A DNA stretch of 64,000 bases from Betaproteobacteria bacterium. GTDB taxonomy: Bacteria; Pseudomonadota; Gammaproteobacteria; Burkholderiales; SG8-39. The stretch is from NCBI GenBank assembly GCA_022340285.1, contig JAJDOG010000087.1:1-64000 (forward strand), given 5' to 3'. The notes below the pieces were generated by a model. It made no database searches, had not been told where the DNA came from, and saw nothing but the letters and a program-made list of their open reading frames with translations. The position numbers and the translations under genes were made by a program. Shown piece by piece: positions 28,490-37,194 of this stretch (position 1 is its first letter; the number at the start of each line of letters is the position of its first letter).

Positions 28490-30028
28490 ATGAACCTGGC
28501 ACGACTACTGGCCCGTGCGGCCAGTGCCTTACCCGACGCACCAGCCGTTTCGCGTGGCCCGATTCGCTACGCGAATTACGCGCAGCTCGCGCAACGCAGC
28601 GCCGAGCTCGCGACGACGCTGCGCACGCGCCTCGCCCTCGCACCCGGCGATCGGGTCGGCGTATTCATGCACAATTGTCCGGAATACGTCGAGACCGTCT
28701 GGGGCGCGTGGTGGGGCGGACTGGCAACCGTGCCGATCAATGCCAAGCTGCACACGCGCGAAGCCCAATACATCCTCGATAACAGCCAGGCGCGAGTGTG
28801 CTTCGTCAGCCCGGACCTCGCTACGGGTCTGGCACCTCTCGCCGGCTCCCCTCCCGCGCTCGAGCATCTGATTGAAGTCGGATCGGCAGACTACCGGGGG
28901 CTCTTCGGCGGTCAACCGGCACCGCTTCATGACGCCACCTCCGACGACCTAGCGTGGCTTTTCTATACGAGCGGTACCACCGGCCGGCCCAAGGGTGTCA
29001 TGCTCACCCATCGGAACATGATGGCGGCAACCTGGTGCTACTTCGCCGACGTCGACACGATCGCGCCCGGCGATTCGATCCTCCATGCAGCACCGATGTC
29101 CCACGGCTCGGGTATGTACGGCATTCCGCACGTTTTGGCGGCCGCGCACCAGGTCATCCCCGAAAGCGGCGCTTTCGAGCCCGGCGAGATCTTCAGCCTC
29201 GTCGCCCATCACCGCGGCGTCGCCATGTTCGCCGCGCCGACGATGGTCAAGCGCATGGTGGACTACGCACGCGAGACTCACCCCGCGCTCGAAGGGCTCA
29301 AGACCGTGATCTACGGTGGCGGGCCGATGTACCTCGCCGACATCCAGGACGCCCTGGCGGTGATGGGCCAGCGCTTCGCGCAGATCTATGGTCAGGGCGA
29401 GACGCCGATGACCATCACCGCGCTCGCCAAGCATCACTTCGGCGCAACGTCGCATCCGCGCTACGCGCACCGCCTGGCCTCGGTCGGCATCGCGCAGTCC
29501 GCGGTCGAGGTGGTGGTGGCCGGGTCCGACGACCGACCGGTTGCGCCGGGCGAGGCGGGCGAAGTGCTGGTGCGCGGCGATTCGGTGATGAAAGGCTACT
29601 GGCGCGATCCGGAGGCCACCGCGGCCACCCTTGCGGGCGGCTGGCTGCACACCGGCGACATCGGCTCGCTCGACGCCGACGGGTTCCTGACGCTGATGGA
29701 TCGTTCGAAGGACATGATCATCAGCGGCGGCTCGAACATCTATCCGCGGGAAGTGGAGGAGGTCCTGCTCCTTCACCCGGGCGTGCAGGAGGTTTCCGTC
29801 GTCGGCCGCGTGCACGAAGAGTGGGGCGAGGAGGTCGTCGCTTTCGTCGTCCGCGCGCCCGGTGCCGAGACGGCCGCCGCGGAGCTCGATGCGCTGTGCC
29901 TCGAGCACATCGCGCGTTTCAAGCGGCCGAAGCATTACCGCTTCGTGGAGCGGTTGCCGAAGAACAATTACGGAAAAGTGCTGAAGACCGAGCTTCGCGC
30001 GCAGCTCGCGCGCGAAGCGGATCGCTGA
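28490..30028 (+). CDS. AMP-forming acyl-CoA synthetase (fatty-acid--CoA ligase family)
   Basis: The protein has 512 residues. The ATP/AMP signature YTSGTTGRPKG is at 159-169, HTGDIGSLDADGFL and DRSKDMIISGGSNIYPREVE form the hinge region, and the catalytic lysine near the end is in KNNYGKVLKTEL. It activates a carboxylic acid to its CoA thioester through an acyl-adenylate. Substrate length cannot be read from the sequence. It is convergent with the HAD gene at the end of the Ehr operon (11-base gap). Confidence 0.88.
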   Translation: MNLARLLARAASALPDAPAVSRGPIRYANYAQLAQRSAELATTLRTRLALAPGDRVGVFMHNCPEYVETVWGAWWGGLATVPINAKLHTREAQYILDNSQARVCFVSPDLATGLAPLAGSPPALEHLIEVGSADYRGLFGGQPAPLHDATSDDLAWLFYTSGTTGRPKGVMLTHRNMMAATWCYFADVDTIAPGDSILHAAPMSHGSGMYGIPHVLAAAHQVIPESGAFEPGEIFSLVAHHRGVAMFAAPTMVKRMVDYARETHPALEGLKTVIYGGGPMYLADIQDALAVMGQRFAQIYGQGETPMTITALAKHHFGATSHPRYAHRLASVGIAQSAVEVVVAGSDDRPVAPGEAGEVLVRGDSVMKGYWRDPEATAATLAGGWLHTGDIGSLDADGFLTLMDRSKDMIISGGSNIYPREVEEVLLLHPGVQEVSVVGRVHEEWGEEVVAFVVRAPGAETAAAELDALCLEHIARFKRPKHYRFVERLPKNNYGKVLKTELRAQLAREADR

Positions 30029-30039
30029 CTCACGTCCCG

Positions 30040-30510
30040 CTACGCGCGCAAGGTCGCGGTCAGTCGCAGGGGGTGGAGGAACAGATCAAGCGCATCGGCA
30101 ATCGAGAGCGCAACGATGTCGGCGGCTGCGACCGACTGCGCCGCAGCGCCCTCCCTCTGGATCACCGCGATGCCGAGGCGCGCCGCGCGCAGCATCCCAC
30201 GGTCGTTGCGACCGTTGCCCACGCACGCCACGCGCGCGGCGCCGAGTCCGCGCACATAGCGCGCCTTCGCCAGGTCTTGGCGCTTCGCGCCCAGAACCAC
30301 GAGTCTGCACGGCATGCCCTCGAGTGCGCGCCCGACCGTCCCGAAGGTGTCGGCGGTCAGCACGTGCAATTCGAGCCGCCGGGCAAGCGCGCGCAGGCGT
30401 GGGCGAACCCCGGGCAGGAGCCGTCCGTCGACGGCGAGCGTGCCGTTGTAGTCGAGCACGAGATGCCCGATGCGCAGCGCTCCGAAGCCCGGAATCGTCG
30501 TTGTGATCAA
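30040..30510 (-). CDS. soluble HAD-family hydrolase related to P-type ATPases (COG4087 type), last gene of the fluoride-controlled operon
   Basis: No ATG is available, so I place the start at a TTG whose bases overlap the stop of the preceding gene (TTGA), giving 156 residues. DYNGTLAVDG is the HAD phosphorylation loop in the form DxNGT, close to the DKTGT loop of P-type ATPases. GAKRQDLAKARYVR supplies the lysine motif, and ACVGNGRNDRGML is motif III with its aspartate. The product is a small soluble phosphatase-like domain without membrane helices. It is translationally coupled to the membrane subunit upstream, hence under the fluoride riboswitch. Its substrate is unknown; a maintenance or metal-handling role for the complex is speculation. 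Confidence 0.75.
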   Translation of the reverse strand: MITTTIPGFGALRIGHLVLDYNGTLAVDGRLLPGVRPRLRALARRLELHVLTADTFGTVGRALEGMPCRLVVLGAKRQDLAKARYVRGLGAARVACVGNGRNDRGMLRAARLGIAVIQREGAAAQSVAAADIVALSIADALDLFLHPLRLTATLRA

Positions 30511-32651
30511 GCCAATCCCAACGTCAGCGCGAGCGCCAGAGCTAGCAGAACGTAGGCGACGTAGGCGTTGAGACGACCATGGTGCATCCTCGCCAAACCG
30601 TTGGCCAGGCCCATCGCCGCCCACCTCGCGGGCTGCATGGCGTAGCGCTCCACGACGTGCACCGCCAGGTGATTGCGGCGGATGGCCATGCGGAAGTGCT
30701 CGGCCACCGTTTCGCGCGTGTCCTCCACCGTCGTGGGGCGAAAGATCGCGTCGAAGATCACCCGTACGGGGTTGGAGAAACCCGTCGCGGTATAGGTCAT
30801 CTCCGGCAGCAACCGCCGCACCCCGCCGTCCCAGCGCTCGCCCCGCGCCAGTCGGCGCCTGCGCGTAAGCCACAAGCGCAGCACCACGTAGGTCAACCCC
30901 AGGAGGACGGCGAGCACCACCAGCATGTAGGAGGTCGACATCGCGAACACCACCGGATTCTCCGCGGCGCCGCGGTGCAGGACGACCAGCCCCCGCCCCG
31001 GCAAAACGCTCTGCCCGACCTGCGCGCCGAGGTCGTGAAACTCCGCTGCGAACGCCGGCGGCAGTGCGCCGTTCGACGCGTGCGACGCGAAGAACGGCGG
31101 GACCAGGGCTTCGGTCGCGCTCGCGTGTGTCCACGGCTGCAAGGCGGGGTCCAGCGCCTGAATCATGTACGTTGGCAGCGTGCCGAGGAGCAAACACAGC
31201 GCCGCCAGGATAACCATCGGCACGATCGACGACTTCCTCGCCTCGGTAGCCCTTGCGGCCCCTTCGGAGCGCGACATGCCGAGAAAGCCCATCGCGAACA
31301 TCTTTGCGAAACAGGTTACGGCCAGCGCCGCGGTCAGAGCTAGCCCCGCGCCGCACAGCGCAAAGACGATCTTGACCGGTATAGAGGGCAGCTCCGCCGC
31401 GCGCAGCATGGTCTGCAGCGTGAGCCACTCGCTGACGAAGCCGTTGAACGGCGGCAAGGCGGAGATCGCCAGCGCGCCGACCAGCATGGCGCCCGACGTC
31501 CACGGCATCGCGCGAACCAGTCCGCCGAGCTGGTTCAGATCGCGGGTGCCGGTGCGGTCGTCGACCGTTCCTGCCCCCAGGAACAGCAGCGCCTTGTACA
31601 CGGAATGGTTGATCATGTGATAGAGGGACGCGACGAAAGCGATTCCCGCGAGAGCCGGACGTTGATAGGCCATGAAAATGAGACCCGCGCCCAGACCGGC
31701 GGTCACGATCCCGATGTTCTCGATGGAGCTGTGGGCAAGCATGGCCTTGAGGTCGTTTTCGGTGGCGGCGTAGAGAATCCCGATCAGCGCCGAGACGGTG
31801 CCGACGACGAGCACGACGAGGCCCGCGCCGACCATGTCGACGGGTACGAGATCGAGATTCAGGCGGACGATCCCGTAGAGCCCGAGATTCAGGATCACGC
31901 CGGAGAGGATCGCCGAGACATTCGCAGGCGCGGCGGGATGTGCGCGCGGAAGCCAGGCGTTGACCGGCACGAGACCGGCCTTGATGCCGAAGCCGAAGAA
32001 GGTCAGCAGGAAGATAAGCCAGCGCGCGGTCGGCCCCAGATCCTCCGCGGCCGCCTTGAGCGCCCGGAATTCCAGCGATCCGGCGTTCGCCGCCAGAAAC
32101 AGGAACACCAGGACGACCGCCACGAATCCCGCTTCGCCCATGGCAAGCATGAGATAGCCCGCGCGGCTGCTCTCGTCGCGGCGGTGCTCGAAGGTGACGA
32201 GCAGATAGCTCAGCACGGACATCGCCTCCCAGGCCAGCAGGAAGAGCAGCGCATCGTCGGCGATCAGGATCAGCACGATCGAGGCGGCGAGCAGCAGGAA
32301 CCAGGCGTTCATCGCCTTCAAGCTGTACCGGCCCGCGTACCGCTTGAGGTAACTTGCGGAGAACACCGAGGCAGCCATCAAGACGACCGCCGCCACGAAC
32401 AGAAAGAGTGCCGAGAGGCGATCGACCGAAACGGCAAGCTTGCCGAACGGAACGACCGTCCAGAGCGTCGCCTCGAAGATGGTTCCCGACCATAGGACGC
32501 TCGCGGCGGCTCCCATTGCCGCAGCAGCGGCGAGCGAGCCGGCCCAAGCGAGCACCGCCGGGTTCCGTCGATCGGACACGATCAGGCCTGCGAGTGCCCC
32601 ACCGGCGCAGAGCGCGAACACCGCGACGAGCATCCACCCTTGAGCGCTCAC
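30507..32651 (-). CDS. Ehr complex antiporter-like membrane subunit (HyfB/NuoL family)
   Basis: From a GTG start that overlaps the previous stop (GTGA) the protein has 714 residues. It is a polytopic membrane protein of the Mrp-antiporter/NuoL-M-N family: LLFLLAWEAMSVLSYLLV, GIKAGLVPVNAWLPRAHPAA with the conserved lysine, KAMLAHSSIENIG and HMINHSVYKALLFLG are signature blocks. Subunits of this type move protons or sodium ions. The length is close to HyfB/HycC of formate hydrogenlyase. It is the sixth gene of the fluoride-riboswitch operon. Confidence 0.88.
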   Translation of the reverse strand: MSAQGWMLVAVFALCAGGALAGLIVSDRRNPAVLAWAGSLAAAAAMGAAASVLWSGTIFEATLWTVVPFGKLAVSVDRLSALFLFVAAVVLMAASVFSASYLKRYAGRYSLKAMNAWFLLLAASIVLILIADDALLFLLAWEAMSVLSYLLVTFEHRRDESSRAGYLMLAMGEAGFVAVVLVFLFLAANAGSLEFRALKAAAEDLGPTARWLIFLLTFFGFGIKAGLVPVNAWLPRAHPAAPANVSAILSGVILNLGLYGIVRLNLDLVPVDMVGAGLVVLVVGTVSALIGILYAATENDLKAMLAHSSIENIGIVTAGLGAGLIFMAYQRPALAGIAFVASLYHMINHSVYKALLFLGAGTVDDRTGTRDLNQLGGLVRAMPWTSGAMLVGALAISALPPFNGFVSEWLTLQTMLRAAELPSIPVKIVFALCGAGLALTAALAVTCFAKMFAMGFLGMSRSEGAARATEARKSSIVPMVILAALCLLLGTLPTYMIQALDPALQPWTHASATEALVPPFFASHASNGALPPAFAAEFHDLGAQVGQSVLPGRGLVVLHRGAAENPVVFAMSTSYMLVVLAVLLGLTYVVLRLWLTRRRRLARGERWDGGVRRLLPEMTYTATGFSNPVRVIFDAIFRPTTVEDTRETVAEHFRMAIRRNHLAVHVVERYAMQPARWAAMGLANGLARMHHGRLNAYVAYVLLALALALTLGLA

Positions 32652-33394
32652 ATCCCCCCCTCGGCCGAGGTCAGCGGGACCGCCGGCTTGCGGCCGGCAG
32701 CTACCAGCAAGCCGTGCAGAATCGCGAGCGGCGGCGGCGGGTTTCCGGGCACCTCGACGTCGACCGGCAGGACTTCGCTCACGCCCCTGCCGCAGACGAA
32801 GCTTTCCGCAAACACCCCGCCCGAAAGCGCGCACGCGCCCACGGCAACGACCCGCTTGGGCGTCGGCATGGCGTCGTGAATCTTCTTCAGCGCCGCATGC
32901 ATGTGATCGGTGACGGGACCCACGACGAGAAGGACGTCGGCATGGCGAGGCGTCGGCGTGATGAAGAAGCCCAGCCGGTGCATGTTGTAGTACGCGTTGT
33001 TGAGCTGCTTCACCTCGTTGAGGCACGCGCCGCAGTCACCGGCATCGACGACCAGGATATGGATGGAGCGCCGGAACGGTCCCCCGAGCCGATCCTGCGC
33101 GCGGGGTTCCCCGCTCAACCCCGCCCATTCGTAGCCAGCCTGCCAGGCGAGCGGACGCGGCACTCCACGAACGCAGCGGTAACAGTGAACGCAGCGTCGG
33201 TAGTCGACCGCGATGTATCCATCCTTCTGGTCGAGTGCCCCCGTGGGGCAGCGCTCCGCGAGCGCCGCGGCCTCCGCGCCGAGCACGTCGCCGACGGGCA
33301 ATCCCGGTGTCACGCCAGGAGCGTGCTCCGGGTCGCGCGGGTACCCGGTCGTCTTGATGCCGGTCCGGATGCCCCTGATGACCCATCGACTCAT
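32648..33394 (-). CDS. Ehr complex NuoB/HyfI-like subunit with a ferredoxin-like N-terminus
   Basis: The protein has 248 residues. The N-terminal part has Cys49 (CPTGAL) and Cys68/71/74 (CVHCYRC), enough for one [4Fe-4S] cluster. The C-terminal part is the NuoB/hydrogenase small-subunit fold with Cys121 and Cys124 (GDCGACLNE) and Cys188 (VGACALSGG). The place of the fourth cysteine, normally PGCPP, reads PGNPP (Asn218). The cluster that sits next to the active site in complex I and NiFe hydrogenases therefore lacks one usual ligand. This is consistent with an electron-transfer role that has changed or been lost. It overlaps the next gene by four bases. Confidence 0.85.
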   Translation of the reverse strand: MSRWVIRGIRTGIKTTGYPRDPEHAPGVTPGLPVGDVLGAEAAALAERCPTGALDQKDGYIAVDYRRCVHCYRCVRGVPRPLAWQAGYEWAGLSGEPRAQDRLGGPFRRSIHILVVDAGDCGACLNEVKQLNNAYYNMHRLGFFITPTPRHADVLLVVGPVTDHMHAALKKIHDAMPTPKRVVAVGACALSGGVFAESFVCGRGVSEVLPVDVEVPGNPPPPLAILHGLLVAAGRKPAVPLTSAEGGM

Positions 33395-33416
33395 GCGCGC
33401 TCCGCCATGTCGCTCG

Positions 33417-35003
33417 TCAGCGGTCGTTCTCGGCCACGGACAGATCGAAGGTCGAGAGAATGATCGGAAAATCCTGGAACGCGAATTTCTCGGCGGCGAG
33501 GTGAAAGCTATGCCAATTGACGAAGGATGGCGTGATGATGTGGTAGCGCGAGACCCGGCCGCCGTCGTCGAGTCTCACCCAGTGGAACGCCGCGCCGCGC
33601 GGCGCTTCGACCGCGCCCAGCGCGGCGCCCCCCCGCAGGTTCACCGGTGCGCGGATTTCGCCTTCCCGCAACGCATCGACGGCCTGCTCCATGATGCGCA
33701 TTGATTGCCGCGCTTCCGCGAAGAGAACGCGCAGCCGCGCGTAGCCGTCGCCCTCCTCCTCGCTCGGCACGTCGAACTCGTACGATTCGTATCCCGAATA
33801 CGGTTGCACGCGGCGCAGGTCGCGGACGAATGCGGAGGCGCGCGCGACCGGCCCGACCAGGCTGTAGGCGCGCGCCACCTGGGGGAAGATCACGCCCACC
33901 TCCTCGATCCGGTCGAGAAAGCTGCTCGAGATGCGAAGCTCGTCGTCGAGCGAGCGCATCCGGGCGAGTACGGCCCTCGCCGCGCCGAGCGCCTCACGGC
34001 ATGCTCCGGTCGGGAGATCACAGGCAAGCCCACCTGGCGTGAGCAGACCGAAGAGGTACCGGTGGCCGGCCAGATTTCCCGATACGCGCAGCAGCTCTTC
34101 CTCGAGAATTCCGGCCTGGCTCGTCGCGACCACGAGCGCCGTGGATTCGCAGATCTCCTGGATCGCGCCCGCGTGCTGGCGCAGGCGTTCCAGCTCGGCC
34201 AGGAAGACGCGCAATACGCACGCCCGCGCGGGCACGTCGGCGCCGGCGATGGACTCGACGGCCTGGCAATACGCCAGGCCATGCGCGAACGCCGTCGTCG
34301 CGGCGAACCGCTCGGCGAGGAGAAGGACCTCATCGGGGGTCTTGCCCTCGGCGAGCTTCTCGACCGCACGCCATTTGTAGAAGAGGCGCGTCGAGGAACG
34401 GATGACGTCCTCGCCGACCGTCTCGAGCAGAAAATGCACCGATTCCGTCACCCCGGAGAACTTTGGTCCGATCGGCATGACGAACGCGCCAGGTTCCTGG
34501 AGGATGCGCTGCGGCCGCCAGTCGGCGTCGGGACGGCGGTTGCGCATTGCGGCCACCGCATCGAAGCCGCGACGCATTGGCTCGACGCTCTCCTGCCACG
34601 CGTCGTCATGGAGCACGAAATCGCCGAGCCGCGGGTGGCCCTCGAAGCGGACGCCGAACAGGTCCTCGGCCTCGCGCTCGTGCCAGTCCGCGGCGTAGAT
34701 CCCTGCTTCGACGACGACGCTGGGAAATGCGTTCTCCGCGAGCGGCGCGGCCACGAGAACGTGAACCCATCCCGCGTCGCGCTCGCCGTAGAACACGTAG
34801 CGGAGGCGCCACGCGTCGGGACCCTCCTCGACGATCAGGCCGGCAAAGCTGAAGTCCCATTCATGGAAAATACGACGGCATACGTCCGCGAGCGCAGCCC
34901 GCTCGCACGTCACTTCGTTCACGCGACGCGCGGCATCGAAGCGGCACCGCGCTCGGCCGGGCCAGCCGTCTTCGATCCGGTCCTTCAGCTCGACGCCGTT
35001 CAT
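33417..35003 (-). CDS. Ehr complex NuoCD/HyfG-like large subunit without NiFe ligands
   Basis: The protein has 528 residues. Residues 1-150 resemble NuoC (WHEREAEDLFGVRFEGHP), and the rest resembles NuoD and the hydrogenase large subunit (PIGPKFSGVTES, FSG loop). In NiFe enzymes the metal is held by RxCGxC and DPCxxC. Here the first place reads HGLAYCQAVE (residues 241-250, a single cysteine, shifted) and the second, at the C-terminus, reads FDLSVAENDR (519-528, no cysteine). It therefore cannot be a hydrogenase. This pattern defines energy-converting hydrogenase-related (Ehr) complexes. Its own catalytic function, if any, is unknown. Confidence 0.85.
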   Translation of the reverse strand: MNGVELKDRIEDGWPGRARCRFDAARRVNEVTCERAALADVCRRIFHEWDFSFAGLIVEEGPDAWRLRYVFYGERDAGWVHVLVAAPLAENAFPSVVVEAGIYAADWHEREAEDLFGVRFEGHPRLGDFVLHDDAWQESVEPMRRGFDAVAAMRNRRPDADWRPQRILQEPGAFVMPIGPKFSGVTESVHFLLETVGEDVIRSSTRLFYKWRAVEKLAEGKTPDEVLLLAERFAATTAFAHGLAYCQAVESIAGADVPARACVLRVFLAELERLRQHAGAIQEICESTALVVATSQAGILEEELLRVSGNLAGHRYLFGLLTPGGLACDLPTGACREALGAARAVLARMRSLDDELRISSSFLDRIEEVGVIFPQVARAYSLVGPVARASAFVRDLRRVQPYSGYESYEFDVPSEEEGDGYARLRVLFAEARQSMRIMEQAVDALREGEIRAPVNLRGGAALGAVEAPRGAAFHWVRLDDGGRVSRYHIITPSFVNWHSFHLAAEKFAFQDFPIILSTFDLSVAENDR

Positions 35004-35010
35004 GCGTGGC

Positions 35011-36480
35011 TCACCTCACCAGTGCCGCGGCGGCGTGCTTCATGAGCTCGTGCAGCGGCTGCGGAACATAGACCCCGAGAACGAGCACCGGCACGGCGGC
35101 CAGAATCAGAATCAGCGTGCAGGTGAACGGCAACCGTGATCCCGCCGCTCCGGGCGGATCGGGCAGGCCCTGGGCTGGTGCGCCGAACACCATCCGATTC
35201 AGATGGACCATCACGCCGAAGAATGCGATCACGATGAAGAGCGCAAGCAGCCCGGTTGCGACATACCGCCCCTGCGCAAGCCCGGCCTTCAGAATCGCGA
35301 ATTCGCTCAGAAAGACGGCGAGCGGTGGAGCGCCGGCAACGGCGAGCCCGCCGAAGATGAGCGCGGCGCCGGCGATGGGCGCGCGCCGTACCAATCCGCG
35401 CACCATGGCAATTTCACGCGTCCCCACGGCGAGCAGCGTCGCGCCAGCGGCGAAGAAGCAGAAGGACTTGGTCACCGAATGATTGACGATCTGTTGCATG
35501 GCGCCGTAGTCGGCGGATGCCCCGAGCCCGACCGCCGTCAGGACGATGCCCATGTGCTCGACGGTGGAGAACGCGAACAGGCGCTTGTAGTCGCTCACTT
35601 GGAGGAGGAGGAGCGCCGCGGTGCCCACCGAGATCAGCCCCAGGACGAGCGCCCAGGTCTGGGCGTGCGCGCCCGGCACGGCCTGCATGATCGGAAACAG
35701 CCGCAGGATCACGTAGAGGATCGACGTGGTCTCGATCCCCGACAGCAGCGCACACACCGGGGACGGCGCCTGGCTGTGGGCATCGGGCAGCCACGTGTGC
35801 ATCGGCACGAGGCCGACCTTGGTTCCGAGACCGATCAAGATCAGCAGGAAAGCCGTTTGCACGAGAAGCGGCGGCATTCCGGGCGCGGCCGCGACGAGTC
35901 CCGCCCAGGTGTACTGGCTCCCGCCGCCCGCGTGCAGGGCGGCGAAAAGCACGAGGAACCCGAACAGTGCGATGCCCGCACCCATGAGCGAGAGCACGAC
36001 GTACTTCCAGGCGGCTTCGAGCGCCTCGCGCGTGTTCGCGAAGGAAACGAGGAGCGCCGAGCAGAGCGTCGTCAGCTCGACCACGATCCAGACCAGCGTC
36101 GGCTCCGCGAGCAGCGGAATCGCCAGCATCGAGAAGATGAAGAGGTTGTAGTTCGCGTGGTAGAGGCGCAGCCTTCGCGGCGCCGGGTTCCCGTGCGCCA
36201 TGTAACCGACCGAGTAGACGGCAGCGGTGGTCGCCACCAGCGCGATCAGGAGCAGGATCAGCACGCTCAGCCCATCCACGGCGACCCAATTCGACCAAGT
36301 GGGATCGAGGCTGTCCGTAACCGGCTCGCCCGCTGCGACGCGCCACGCCATCCGCGCGGCGAGCACCAGAACGATCAGGCACGAGAGCACCGTCACACCG
36401 GGCGCCCAGCCCCTGCGGAACGGAATCCAGGCGAGCGCGGCGGCGACGAGCGGCGGAAAGAGGATCGCGACAACGCTCAT
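35011..36480 (-). CDS. Ehr complex antiporter-like membrane subunit (HyfF/NuoN family)
   Basis: The protein has 489 residues and about fourteen membrane helices. Blocks such as GTKVGLVPMHTWLPDAHSQAP, FSTVEHMGIVL and NHSVTKSFCFFAAG are typical of the HyfF/NuoL-M-N family of ion-translocating subunits. Together with the HyfB-like gene downstream this gives the complex two antiporter-type subunits. Its ATG overlaps the stop of the HyfE-like gene (ATGA). Confidence 0.88.
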   Translation of the reverse strand: MSVVAILFPPLVAAALAWIPFRRGWAPGVTVLSCLIVLVLAARMAWRVAAGEPVTDSLDPTWSNWVAVDGLSVLILLLIALVATTAAVYSVGYMAHGNPAPRRLRLYHANYNLFIFSMLAIPLLAEPTLVWIVVELTTLCSALLVSFANTREALEAAWKYVVLSLMGAGIALFGFLVLFAALHAGGGSQYTWAGLVAAAPGMPPLLVQTAFLLILIGLGTKVGLVPMHTWLPDAHSQAPSPVCALLSGIETTSILYVILRLFPIMQAVPGAHAQTWALVLGLISVGTAALLLLQVSDYKRLFAFSTVEHMGIVLTAVGLGASADYGAMQQIVNHSVTKSFCFFAAGATLLAVGTREIAMVRGLVRRAPIAGAALIFGGLAVAGAPPLAVFLSEFAILKAGLAQGRYVATGLLALFIVIAFFGVMVHLNRMVFGAPAQGLPDPPGAAGSRLPFTCTLILILAAVPVLVLGVYVPQPLHELMKHAAAALVR

Positions 36481-37187
36481 GGTGCCGCCTCCTCGGCCAG
36501 CCGCTTCGCAGGCACCTCCTTCAGGCTTGCCAGCTCGCCGACAGCCGTGGTGCCGACGTGCTGCTCGACCGCCCGGACCAGCACGCCCACGATGAACACG
36601 ATGATCAGGCCGTCGGTGGCGATGGCGAGCTCGACCAGGATGGGGAGGTCGCGAGCGATGGAAATGCCGGCCAGAAACGCCCCGTTCTCCATCGCCAGCA
36701 GGCCGATGAGCAGCGGCATCGCCTCACGCCGAACGGCGAGCGTGAACGCGCCGAGCGCGAGTCCCGCGATCCCGATGGGCACGTTGGGACCGTGATACCC
36801 GGGACCGACGGCGTTCGCCAGCGGAACCCCTAGGAAATAGGCCCCGATCGCCAGTGCCAGGGCGATGATCAGCGCGGTCGGGATGTTCAGGACCTGGTCG
36901 ATCTCGCGCCGCGTATAGATCTCGGCGGGTGCGATCCGGCGCAGGAGCCACGGGACGATGATCGGCTTGCTGATGACGTTCACGAGCGCCACGCCGTAGA
37001 GATGCCCCGAATCGAAGTGCAGTCCGAGCAGCGCGGCCGACGCCGCAAGGAGCAGCGACTGGGCGATGAACAGATGCAAGCAGCCCCGCGCCTGGCGCGT
37101 GGCCACGATTCCGAACGCGGTGAGCAAGAAGAGACCGGTCGCAAGCGCGTTCAGGTTCTCGATCAATTGTGTGGTCGCGTCGCTCAT
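36477..37187 (-). CDS. Ehr complex HyfE-like membrane subunit
   Basis: The protein has 236 residues and about seven membrane helices. Its composition, size and place in the operon match HyfE of hydrogenase 4, which is distantly related to NuoK/MrpC. Helices include GLFLLTAFGIVAT and LIIVFIVGVLVRAVEQHVG near the C-terminus. It lies 7 bases after the NuoH-like gene and overlaps the HyfF-like gene, consistent with equal expression of the membrane arm. Confidence 0.8.
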   Translation of the reverse strand: MSDATTQLIENLNALATGLFLLTAFGIVATRQARGCLHLFIAQSLLLAASAALLGLHFDSGHLYGVALVNVISKPIIVPWLLRRIAPAEIYTRREIDQVLNIPTALIIALALAIGAYFLGVPLANAVGPGYHGPNVPIGIAGLALGAFTLAVRREAMPLLIGLLAMENGAFLAGISIARDLPILVELAIATDGLIIVFIVGVLVRAVEQHVGTTAVGELASLKEVPAKRLAEEAAP

Positions 37188-37194
37188 CGTCCGG

